DNA from: Fibrobacterota bacterium | GTDB lineage: Bacteria; Fibrobacterota; Fibrobacteria; UBA11236 | NCBI GenBank assembly: GCA_028287465.1 | Contig: JAQBPO010000033.1 | Location: 130,688-194,687 of the forward strand | DNA: 64,000 nt | Reading direction: 5' to 3' | Part shown: positions 1-7,621 of the stretch, piece after piece | Layout of the letters: each line of letters opens with the position of its first letter | Numbering within the stretch: position 1 is the first letter of the stretch | Notes under the pieces: model-generated | Database searches by the model: none | Told to the model about the DNA's origin: nothing | Seen by the model: only the letters and a program-made list of their open reading frames with translations | Made by a program: the position numbers and the translations under genes

Positions 1-1
1 C

Positions 2-1120
2 CTGACCGCTCACTACCAATCGCTTACATCCATTCCCCAGGGGGCGGCGGTACTTTCCCTCGGGGCCATGTTCGCCTCCTTGCCCTGGTTGCTCGCCATG
101 GATATCACCGTTATCGAAGGCCGGCCCGGCATCTATGCGAGCGTGGCAGTGGCGAGCGCCTTGGTCTCCTCATCGTGCAACCTGATCGGCCTTTACGTGC
201 TGCACTTGGGGCTCCTCTCCCTATTCGCCTCCGCGCTAGCGGGCAGCCTGGTGAACGGCATCGGGGGCCTGATCGTGCTGAAACCCTACCTTCGAATCTC
301 GATCAGCCGGCGATGGATGAAGGAAATCTTCCGCGTCGGGCCGGTGTCCTCGGCAGGCAACTTCGCGGAGACCATGCAGATCGCGGCCGAACGGTCCTTG
401 TTATCGGTCCATGTGGGACTTGGGGTTCTGGGCCTTTACAACTTTTCCCAACAATTCCGGCAGATGGTCTTCATCGGCGTAAAGGCCGTAACCCGCAGCA
501 TTTGGCCGGTAACGCTGGCGGAAGGAAAGGATCCGGAGTCAGGATTCCAGCGGACCGCGAATGTCTGGTCCCTGGTGCATGTGGGCATCGCCATGGCGGG
601 CGTCCTGTTCGCATTGCTGGGCGAAGAGATCACCACCTATCTGACCCATGGGAAATTCACCGCTGCCTATCCCTACATTTCCCTCTGGATGATCTATCTC
701 CTGGTGAAGCATACCGGTCGCGCCGAACTCGGCTTCCTGACGGTCACCAAGCAAAGCGGCTTCCTGGCCACCTTGATGTTCGGAGCGGTGGGCGTCAGCG
801 TTCTGCTGCTTTTCCTGCTCATCCCGCGTTTCGGCATGGTCGGGGCCTTCAGCGCCCTTTTCGCCCAGGACCTTTTCTATCGAATCGGGGTGAGGGTGCG
901 CGCGCACCAGACCCGGCCGGTTCCATTTCAGGATTATTGGGCCGTTATCGGCTGCATAGGCGTTTCCTCGATTCTGGCCTTCGTCCATTTCGGACATCCG
1001 GGGCTGCCGCAACGCGCAGTATTGTTTTTCGTAACGGAAGCGATGCTGGTGTTCGCCCTCTTCAAAAATGCGATTAATGGAGGTCATGTCCCCTTTTTGA
1101 GGCGGACAGGTGCAACCTGA
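2..1120 (+). CDS. Polysaccharide flippase (Wzx-like, MOP superfamily), 5'-truncated by the window edge
   Basis: An integral membrane protein predicted to flip lipid-linked sugar repeat units across the inner membrane. The frame is open from base 2 with no stop, so the true start lies before the window; the first in-window ATG at 68 falls in the middle of hydrophobic sequence and is unlikely to be the start. About 370 residues are visible, a chain of roughly ten hydrophobic segments (for example MFASLPWLLAMDI and VGVSVLLLFLLIPRFGMVGA) with short charged loops, as in the C-terminal two thirds of Wzx/MVF-type transporters of 400-500 residues. It sits directly upstream of a sugar-polymer gene cluster. 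The family call rests on topology and context rather than a signature motif. A MurJ-like role is possible but less likely here. Confidence 0.7.
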   Translation: MTAHYQSLTSIPQGAAVLSLGAMFASLPWLLAMDITVIEGRPGIYASVAVASALVSSSCNLIGLYVLHLGLLSLFASALAGSLVNGIGGLIVLKPYLRISISRRWMKEIFRVGPVSSAGNFAETMQIAAERSLLSVHVGLGVLGLYNFSQQFRQMVFIGVKAVTRSIWPVTLAEGKDPESGFQRTANVWSLVHVGIAMAGVLFALLGEEITTYLTHGKFTAAYPYISLWMIYLLVKHTGRAELGFLTVTKQSGFLATLMFGAVGVSVLLLFLLIPRFGMVGAFSALFAQDLFYRIGVRVRAHQTRPVPFQDYWAVIGCIGVSSILAFVHFGHPGLPQRAVLFFVTEAMLVFALFKNAINGGHVPFLRRTGAT

Positions 1121-1323
1121 ATCCCTAAGCAAGGACGCCCATTTTCGCCAGGTTTGCCCCCTCCTGGGCGACTTCAGGCCCGCAAATCATGCTATATTTC
1201 ATCTTCATGCAGCCCGAAAGGGTTCCGGTTTCCAAACCCGCTGGGGTACGCATTACAATGCCTTTACCGGGGAAGGCGCCGCTACAGGCCTTTCCTGCCT
1301 GAACCCATCCTGAAAAAGGGACT
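1121..1323 (+). other. Intergenic region with TATATT box and a possible 31-codon ORF
   Basis: Between the flippase stop and the methyltransferase. A TATATT hexamer lies at 1193-1198. Eight bases later an ATG at 1207 opens a 31-codon frame ending at TGA 1300-1302. No matching -35 box is visible at normal spacing. The downstream methyltransferase start at 1324 has AAAGGG three bases before it. The short frame could be a leader peptide or chance. Confidence 0.2.
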
Positions 1324-2238
1324 ATGCCGTTTCTTGACTCCATAATCGAGCGAGGAAAAAGCTGGATTGAAGGAAAGCCGCTCGCTCCCAAGGAGACGGG
1401 GGTACCCTGCATGAATTGCGGTTGTCGCGAGGCCTTCCTGGTGGGAACCAAGGTCCACCCCGATTTCGACACTTCGGTCACCCTGCCCCCGGATCTGCAT
1501 CGCGCCTTTATGGATCGGATGGACGGAATCTGCGTGAACTGCGGCCTGTATCAGGCCTATAAGCGCTTTACTCCCGATCAGGTCCGCCAGATCAACTCCT
1601 ACGGGAAAGACATCACTACAAAGGAAAAGGCATTCCATGCCTATCCGGTTCCGGCCGACTTCGTCGCGTTGATCGACAAGAGTTACTTCGGACTCCGGCT
1701 CAGGAGGTGGGGGCAGTATTTGGACGCCCATCCGATCCGTCCCGAAAACTGCCTTTTCCTGAGGCCGTACTTCGGCGCGGCCCCTAAATTCATCCAGGAC
1801 CGGTTTGGGAGCCGGGTGGGTGGGTTGGACATGTCGGACTCGTGCATACGGACCACCTGCGACAGGATCCCGGGATTCCGGTCGATGGGGGGCATCATTA
1901 ACGGCATGCTCGAGGGCGAATTCCTCGATCAGGGGCCTTACGATGCCATCTTCGTCTTCCATACCCTCATCCATTCGATTGATGTCCATGAGATGCTTTC
2001 GCGGTTGAGACGCATCCTGAAGCCGGGGGGATTCGCCCTGTTTTCCCATGAGGTCACCCGGAAGCCGGCCAACCCCTTCCATATGGTGCACCTCAGCGAG
2101 CCGCAATTGCTCATGCTGCTGTCGGCCCATTTCGGCCGGGTCGACAGGATTGACGACTGCGACGAAAATCCTCCTGCGTTCATTACGCGATTCTCAAGCA
2201 AATGCGACAGCCCGGATTTCGTGGCTTGGGCGCTGTGA
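1324..2238 (+). CDS. Class I SAM methyltransferase-like protein with N-terminal four-Cys zinc ribbon
   Basis: A 304-residue cytoplasmic protein. Two CxxC pairs, C29/C32 (CMNCGC) and C70/C73 (CVNCG), look like a zinc ribbon of the kind that precedes sugar C-methyltransferase domains. The rest resembles a degraded Rossmann methyltransferase: a short strand giving GGLDMSDSC (usual SAM-acidic loop), YDAIFVFHTLIHSID (motif II position) and LSRLRRILKPGGFALFSHE (typical post-motif III LKPGG). The glycine-rich SAM loop is not obvious, so activity is uncertain. It stands 10 bases before neuB in the same direction, suggesting it modifies a sugar or sugar nucleotide in the same polymer. Start: ATG with AAAGGG just upstream. 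Confidence 0.6.
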   Translation: MPFLDSIIERGKSWIEGKPLAPKETGVPCMNCGCREAFLVGTKVHPDFDTSVTLPPDLHRAFMDRMDGICVNCGLYQAYKRFTPDQVRQINSYGKDITTKEKAFHAYPVPADFVALIDKSYFGLRLRRWGQYLDAHPIRPENCLFLRPYFGAAPKFIQDRFGSRVGGLDMSDSCIRTTCDRIPGFRSMGGIINGMLEGEFLDQGPYDAIFVFHTLIHSIDVHEMLSRLRRILKPGGFALFSHEVTRKPANPFHMVHLSEPQLLMLLSAHFGRVDRIDDCDENPPAFITRFSSKCDSPDFVAWAL

Positions 2239-2248
2239 GGTAGACCAG

Positions 2249-3244
2249 ATGACCAGAACATTCATCATCGCCGAAATCGGATCCGTCCATGACGGCAGTT
2301 TCGGGAACGCCACCCGATTGATCGATGTCGCGAAAGCCTGCGGCGCCGATGCCGCCAAGTTCCAGACCCATATTTCCGAGGCCGAGACCTTGCGCAACGC
2401 CCCCGCGCCGGCGTACTTCAAGAGCGAACCGCGCTGGGAGTACTTCCGGAGGACGGGGTTCACCCTGGAACAATGGAAGGCTCTCAAGGCCCATTGCGAC
2501 GGGATCGGAATCGAGTTCATGTCGTCGCCGTTCTCCGTCGAGGCCGTGGATCTCCTGATGCAGGTCGGCATGCGCCGGTGGAAGATACCCTCCGGGGAGA
2601 TCACCAACCTCCCGTATCTTCGCGCGGTCGCGGCCACGAAGGTGCCCGTGATCCTGTCCTCCGGAATGAGCACTTGGGCGGAATTGGACGCGGCCGTGGA
2701 AGCGGTGCGCGGCCAAGGCACCCTTGAAGCCGTGCTCCAATGCACGTCCGAATACCCTTGCCCCGACGAAAAGGTCGGCCTGAACGTCATGAGGGAGATC
2801 GCCTCCCGGTACGGCGTCGCCTGCGGGCTTTCCGATCATACCCTGGAGATTTTCGCCCCCATCGTGGCGGTGGCTTCCGGCGCGACCGTCATCGAGAAGC
2901 ATTTGACCTTCAGCCGCTCCATGTACGGAAGCGACGCCAAGCACAGCCTGGAACCCCGGGATTTCCAAACCATGGTCCAGGGCATCCGCGCCGCGGAGAC
3001 CATGCTCGCCTCCAAGGTGGACAAGGATAACGTTTCCGCCTTCCGCGACATGAAGTCGATTTTCGAGAAGAGCCTGGTGAGCCTGGTGGAAATCCCCCAG
3101 GGGACGAAGGTGACCGAGGCCATGATCGGTTGCAAGAAGCCCGGAACGGGGATCCCCGCCGCCCGCCTCGGCAGCATGATCGGACGCATCGCCGCCAAAG
3201 GCATCACCGCCGACTCCCTCCTCGCCGAGGACGATTTCATTTGA
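2249..3244 (+). CDS. neuB: N-acetylneuraminate synthase family protein (NeuB-like)
   Basis: Condenses N-acetylmannosamine (or a related hexosamine) with phosphoenolpyruvate to form a nine-carbon nonulosonic acid. 331 residues, normal for the family. The TIM-barrel domain opens with IIAEIGSVHDGS and contains AAKFQTH, KIPSGEITNLPYL, VILSSGMST, GLSDHT, EKHLTF and KHSLEP, all standard NeuB signatures including metal- and PEP-site residues. The last ~60 residues form the SAF/antifreeze-like domain (EIPQGTKVT ... KKPGTGIPA). Start chosen at ATG 2249, with GAGG at 2237-2240 as ribosome site; upstream codons in frame overlap the methyltransferase. Its stop overlaps the start of the next gene, implying translational coupling. 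NeuB, LegI and PseI cannot be told apart by eye; neighbouring neuC and neuA favour a sialic-type product. Confidence 0.88.
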   Translation: MTRTFIIAEIGSVHDGSFGNATRLIDVAKACGADAAKFQTHISEAETLRNAPAPAYFKSEPRWEYFRRTGFTLEQWKALKAHCDGIGIEFMSSPFSVEAVDLLMQVGMRRWKIPSGEITNLPYLRAVAATKVPVILSSGMSTWAELDAAVEAVRGQGTLEAVLQCTSEYPCPDEKVGLNVMREIASRYGVACGLSDHTLEIFAPIVAVASGATVIEKHLTFSRSMYGSDAKHSLEPRDFQTMVQGIRAAETMLASKVDKDNVSAFRDMKSIFEKSLVSLVEIPQGTKVTEAMIGCKKPGTGIPAARLGSMIGRIAAKGITADSLLAEDDFI

Positions 3245-4905
3245 TTTTCCTCGAAAAGTACCGTTCACGGCTTGCGCCCCTGAAATCGCTCCTGAAGCCC
3301 GGCCTATGGAAAGGGAAGCGGGAGGAAGACGCCCTCATTTCCGCCGATCTCGCCAAGATCGCGCCGTTCTACGCGCAGCAGGCCAAACCGGCTTCGATCG
3401 GAAAGACCGTATTCTTCGCGAGTACGGTCCCCCTCCCGTTCGCCTTGAAGTTCGAGGGTCTTTTCTCGCGCATGTTCGCCTTGCGCGGATGGGACAGCTT
3501 CTGCGTCATGGATATCCACCAAAGCGCCTTCACGCGCAGGTATCATGGGGAGCTGTTCGGGAATCCGCTTTTGCGGATAACGGATTTCATCAACGGGAGG
3601 GAAACCTCCCGGATAGAATCGCTCGTGGACGAAGCCCTTTCGCGGGGTCCGGAAGCGGTTTCGGCCTTCACCTACAACGGTTCGATGGCCGGGGTAAGCG
3701 CGCTCTCTTCGGTTTCCACCGGGGACGGTACCGGATCGGTGGACCTGGGCAATCCGGTGCATGCCGCCAAGGTGCGCACCTTGTTGATCCGTTCGTGCCT
3801 GTATACGGACGCCTGCAGCCGCATGATCCTCAAGCACCGCCCCAACCTGGTGATGACCATCGAAAAGGGAGGCGTAGGCCTGAGCGAACTCTTCTTCCAG
3901 TGCGTAAGGCACGGAATCGATTTCGTGCAATGGTCCGGCTGCCACGATCCCGAGTCGCTCATGTACAAACGGTATACGGGCAAGAACCTCAGGAGCCATC
4001 CGTTCTCGGTATCCAAGGCCACCTGGTCGCATATGATTGCCAAGCCCTGGGACGAAACCTATCGCGAGACCGTGCTGCGCCAATTCGAAGATGGCTACGG
4101 CAACAACAAGTGGTTCCAATACAAGAAGCTCACCGACAGCTCCAAAATGGCCGAGAAGGAGGAGATGGTCGCCCGCCTGGGCCTTGATCCCTCCAAGAAG
4201 ATCGCCGTCATCTTTTCCCATATCCTGAACGATGCGAACCTGTTCTACGGCGAGGACTTGTTCAAGGGCGGGTTCCGGGAATGGCTGGTGGAGACCGTGC
4301 GCGCAGCCGCCGGCAACCCCAACGTCAATTGGCTGGTCAAGCTCCATCCCGCCAACACCTACCGGCGCGCGAACATGGGGTATACCGGGGAGTTCGGCGA
4401 AATCCTGGCCATCAAGGCGGCACTGGGCTCCATACCGGCGAATCTCAAGATCATCTATCCCGACGATCCGGCCAATCCCCTTTCCTGGTTCAGGGCCCTG
4501 GATTATGCGATTACGGTGCGCGGCACCGTCGGGGCCGAGATCCCGTGCTTCGGCAAGCGGATGCTCACCGCGGGTACGGGCCGGTATTCCGGACTCGGGT
4601 TCACGGACGATTCTTCCAGCATAGACGACTACCTCGCGAAAATCCGCGGCATCGAAAGCCTCCCGCCCATAAGCGAGGAACAGATAAGGATGGCCCTCAG
4701 GCACGCCTACCTGTTCTTCAAGGTGAGGCCCACTCCCTACCGTACCTATGCGAACGACGCGTATGAATTCCCGCAAGGCCACCCGTACAACCGGGACGTG
4801 GTATTCAAGGTCCCGCACTACGGTCAATTGACGAAGGACGCTCCGCTTTCCTCCCTGATGGATTGGCTTACAGAGTCCGACGACGAAGATTTCCTGAGCT
4901 GGTGA
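3241..4905 (+). CDS. Capsular polysaccharide synthesis-like transferase
   Basis: About 554 residues, no signal peptide. The C-terminal half has the layout of capsule-synthesis/poly-transferase proteins with a GT-B fold: KIAVIFSHILNDANLF, NVNWLVKLHPANTY and ALDYAITVRGTVGAEIPCFGKRM, where the glycine-rich loop normally recognises a sugar nucleotide. Placed between neuB and neuA and translationally coupled to neuB, it is a good candidate for the glycosyltransferase that uses the CMP-nonulosonate made here; this is inference from position. The start is taken as TTG 3241, overlapping the neuB stop by four bases (TTGA), with GAGGA about 9 bases upstream inside neuB. The first downstream ATG (3306) is out of frame. 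Confidence 0.6.
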   Translation: MIFLEKYRSRLAPLKSLLKPGLWKGKREEDALISADLAKIAPFYAQQAKPASIGKTVFFASTVPLPFALKFEGLFSRMFALRGWDSFCVMDIHQSAFTRRYHGELFGNPLLRITDFINGRETSRIESLVDEALSRGPEAVSAFTYNGSMAGVSALSSVSTGDGTGSVDLGNPVHAAKVRTLLIRSCLYTDACSRMILKHRPNLVMTIEKGGVGLSELFFQCVRHGIDFVQWSGCHDPESLMYKRYTGKNLRSHPFSVSKATWSHMIAKPWDETYRETVLRQFEDGYGNNKWFQYKKLTDSSKMAEKEEMVARLGLDPSKKIAVIFSHILNDANLFYGEDLFKGGFREWLVETVRAAAGNPNVNWLVKLHPANTYRRANMGYTGEFGEILAIKAALGSIPANLKIIYPDDPANPLSWFRALDYAITVRGTVGAEIPCFGKRMLTAGTGRYSGLGFTDDSSSIDDYLAKIRGIESLPPISEEQIRMALRHAYLFFKVRPTPYRTYANDAYEFPQGHPYNRDVVFKVPHYGQLTKDAPLSSLMDWLTESDDEDFLSW

Positions 4906-4906
4906 T

Positions 4907-5656
4907 ATGGGATCCTTGAAGGTACTCGGCTTGATTCCCGCGCGCGGGGGCTCCAAAGGCATACCGGGGAAGAATATCCGTCCCATCGCGGGGAAACCCT
5001 TGATCGCGTGGACGATCGAAGCCGCCCGGGCCAGCGGACTGGATCGCGTCATCCTCTCATCGGACGACCCGGAAATCATCGCGACGGCCAAGTCCCTGGG
5101 CCTGGAGGTTCCCTTCACCAGGCCCGCGGAGCTGGCTCTGGACGCCACGCCCGGCATCGATGTGGTGTTCCACGCCGTCGAGCACATGGAGCGGGTGGAA
5201 GGCTACCGTCCGGACGCGGTCATGCTGCTGCAGCCGACCTCTCCCCTCCGAACCACGGCGCACATCGATGCCGCCCTTGAGCTGTTCGGGAATCGGCCGG
5301 AGGCGGATTCCCTGGTGAGCGTCGTCAAGGCGCCGCACAACATGATACCCGAAACCTTGATGAAGGCCGCCCCGGGCGGATTCCTGGAGTCCGTCGCGGC
5401 ATGGGACGAGAGGAAGAACCTCCGGCAGGCCAAGCCCGCGTACTTTGCCCGCAACGGCGCGGCGATCTACCTTGTCAGGACCGGCTGCCTGATCTCCAAA
5501 AGGTCGCTTTACGGGGATAAGATCCTCCCATTGGAAATGGATAAATCCGAATCGCTCGATATCGATGATTTTTTCGATTTCGAGATGTGTGAATACATTT
5601 TGAAGAAAAGAACGGCATATCCGGATGGTTCCGGGCGCCTTCCCCACAAGGATTGA
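4907..5656 (+). CDS. neuA: Acylneuraminate cytidylyltransferase (CMP-nonulosonate synthetase)
   Basis: Activates the nonulosonic acid with CTP to give the CMP-sugar donor. 249 residues with the family signature at the N-terminus (IPARGGSKGIPGKN, CTP-binding), then VILSSDDPEI, LLQPTSPLR, SLVSVVKAPHNM, YFARNGAAIYLVR and a C-terminal DIDDFFDFEMCEYIL, which carries the aspartates that bind magnesium in family structures. Starts one base after the preceding stop; its own stop overlaps an alternative TTG start of neuC. Substrate (Neu5Ac versus legionaminic acid and others) cannot be fixed from sequence. Confidence 0.88.
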   Translation: MGSLKVLGLIPARGGSKGIPGKNIRPIAGKPLIAWTIEAARASGLDRVILSSDDPEIIATAKSLGLEVPFTRPAELALDATPGIDVVFHAVEHMERVEGYRPDAVMLLQPTSPLRTTAHIDAALELFGNRPEADSLVSVVKAPHNMIPETLMKAAPGGFLESVAAWDERKNLRQAKPAYFARNGAAIYLVRTGCLISKRSLYGDKILPLEMDKSESLDIDDFFDFEMCEYILKKRTAYPDGSGRLPHKD

Positions 5657-5658
5657 AT

Positions 5659-6831
5659 ATGAAGAAGATATGCGTGTTCGTAGGTAGCAGGGCGAATTAC
5701 TCCAGCTGTAAATCCATCATGAAGGCGATCAACGCGCATCCCGACCTTGAGCTCCAGACGGTATTGGGGGGCGCCGCCGTACTCGACCGTTTCGGGAACA
5801 TCGAAAAACTGCTGGAACAGGACGGCTTCACGGTAACCGCCAAGTTCTACATGATCGTCGAGGGCGAAAATCCCACCACCATGTCCAAATCCACGGGCTT
5901 GGGCATCATCGAACTGTCGATGGTCTTTTCCAACCTCAAGCCGGATCTGGTCCTGGTGGTCGGAGACCGGTTCGACATCATGGCTCCGGTCATCGCGGCG
6001 ACCTTCATGAACATACCCTTGGCCCACACCATGGGCGGCGAGGTCTCCGGAACCATCGACGAAAGCATCCGGCACGCCGTGACCAAAATGGCCCACGTGC
6101 ACTTCCCCGCCAACGAGGATGCCCGCCAACGGATCATCAAGCTGGGAGAGGATCCGGCCATGGTATTCAATGTGGGGTGCCCGCGTATCGACACGGTAAA
6201 GCATTACCTCGATGACCACCGCACGGGCGGGCGGATCAATCAGGAGGAATTCTTCGGCAAGTACAAGGGCGTGGGCGGAATGTTCAATATCGAGAAGGAG
6301 AAATTCCTCCTCGTCTCCCAACACCCGGTGACGACGGAGTACGGCGACAACCGGGCGCATATAGAAGAGACGCTCCAGGCCCTCAAGGAACTGGCCATGC
6401 CCACCATCATGATCTGGCCCAATGCGGATGCCGGATCGGACGAGATCTCCAAGGGCATACGCCATTTCCGGGAAAAGGAGAAGCCGGAATGGCTCCATCT
6501 CTTCATCAACCTCCCGGTCGAGGTGTACGTCAAACTGATGGACCTCAGCGCGTGCATGATCGGCAATTCCAGCAGCTCCGTCCGGGAAGGCGCCTACATC
6601 GGCTCCCCGGCGGTGAACGTGGGAACCCGCCAGCAGGTCCGGGTACGGGGGAAGAACCTCACCGACGTCGAATACGACCGCAAGGAGATAGTGAAGGCGG
6701 TGAGGCATTGGCTCAAGGCGCCGCGCCCGGAATCGGAGGCCATCTACGGGAACGGCGAGGCTGGCGCGCGCATCGCTTCCATCCTGGCCGGCCTTAAGCA
6801 CGTGCCGATCCAGAAATGCATCCAATATTGA
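5659..6831 (+). CDS. neuC: UDP-N-acetylglucosamine 2-epimerase, hydrolysing (NeuC/LegG-like)
   Basis: Releases UDP and inverts C2 of UDP-GlcNAc (or a UDP-diacetamido sugar) to supply the N-acetylhexosamine for NeuB. 390 residues, two Rossmann domains. Visible: ICVFVGSRANYSS at the N-terminus, LVVGDRFD, LAHTMGGEVSGTIDESIRH, SQHPVTTEYGDN, IMIWPNADAGSDE and MIGNSSSSVREGAY with a following VGTRQ. These match the hydrolysing subclass (HTMGGE rather than the WecB pattern). ATG 5659 is preferred; TTG 5653 is in frame and overlaps the neuA stop. No LegB/LegC or PseB/PseC partner lies nearby, so the simple Neu5Ac route (NeuC-NeuB-NeuA) is the most economical reading. Confidence 0.85.
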   Translation: MKKICVFVGSRANYSSCKSIMKAINAHPDLELQTVLGGAAVLDRFGNIEKLLEQDGFTVTAKFYMIVEGENPTTMSKSTGLGIIELSMVFSNLKPDLVLVVGDRFDIMAPVIAATFMNIPLAHTMGGEVSGTIDESIRHAVTKMAHVHFPANEDARQRIIKLGEDPAMVFNVGCPRIDTVKHYLDDHRTGGRINQEEFFGKYKGVGGMFNIEKEKFLLVSQHPVTTEYGDNRAHIEETLQALKELAMPTIMIWPNADAGSDEISKGIRHFREKEKPEWLHLFINLPVEVYVKLMDLSACMIGNSSSSVREGAYIGSPAVNVGTRQQVRVRGKNLTDVEYDRKEIVKAVRHWLKAPRPESEAIYGNGEAGARIASILAGLKHVPIQKCIQY

Positions 6832-6886
6832 ATGTTGAGTCCGACCACCGTTGAACGACCACGGCCGGACGCCGAGAAAGGTACCG

Positions 6887-7618
6887 ATGATCGAAACCAG
6901 GATGCTCGAATGGACCCCTGAGAGGGTCGCCAAGTTCTGGGACTATTGTTCCAGGTTTCCGGAGGAATATTTCACCAGGCAATTCGGCGACGTTATGGTC
7001 GATCGGTTGGGAGCGCACCTGAAAGGCCGCCGCTCCACCTTGGACTACGGCTGCGGGACCGGCTTCATGACCGAGCACCTGCTCGACAAGGGCTATAAGG
7101 TCACCGGACTCGATTTCTCCCGGGAATCCGTGCGGGGCGTCGACCAGAAGTTCAAGGGCCGCGACGGATTCGAGGGGGCCTTTTTCGTGGACGATGTCCT
7201 GGCGCAGAAGAAGCGCTTCGACGCAATCCTCATTTTCGAGGTCATCGAGCATCTGACCGATGAACAGCTGGAAGTGACCATGCGGAATCTGAAGACCCTC
7301 CTCGAACCGGGCGGCGTGGTGATTATGACCACCCCCAACGATGAACGCCTTTCGGATCTCAACATTTTCTGCCCGGGATGCGATTCGGTATTCCATCGTT
7401 GGCAGCATGTCCGGAGCTGGAGCGTCCAATCCTTGTCCGCGTTGATGAAAGGGAACGGTTTCCAGGTGGAACGCGCGTTCACGACCAATTTCTCGCTATC
7501 GTACCGGCGATCGTTCCGCGCCACCCTCAAGGCATCCATCCGCAAGGCCCTGGGCCGGCCCTATAAGGATCCGCATTTGGCATGCGTATGCACCCTGGCC
7601 CCCGCCGGAAAAGGCTAG
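6887..7618 (+). CDS. SAM-dependent methyltransferase (UbiG-like class I)
   Basis: 243 residues. Clear motif I TLDYGCGTGFMTEHL, acidic loop VTGLDFS, motif II-like FDAILIFEVIEHL and post-motif LLEPGGVVIMTTPN. The C-terminal third carries a Cys pair (CPGC) and a basic tail typical of methyltransferases in polysaccharide clusters. ATG 6887 is chosen because GAAAGG precedes it by 6 bases; the TTG at 6851 has no ribosome site. Followed 3 bases after its stop by the asparagine-synthase gene, so it is in the neu operon. Likely O- or N-methylates a sugar; substrate unknown. Confidence 0.78.
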   Translation: MIETRMLEWTPERVAKFWDYCSRFPEEYFTRQFGDVMVDRLGAHLKGRRSTLDYGCGTGFMTEHLLDKGYKVTGLDFSRESVRGVDQKFKGRDGFEGAFFVDDVLAQKKRFDAILIFEVIEHLTDEQLEVTMRNLKTLLEPGGVVIMTTPNDERLSDLNIFCPGCDSVFHRWQHVRSWSVQSLSALMKGNGFQVERAFTTNFSLSYRRSFRATLKASIRKALGRPYKDPHLACVCTLAPAGKG

Positions 7619-7621
7619 CCC

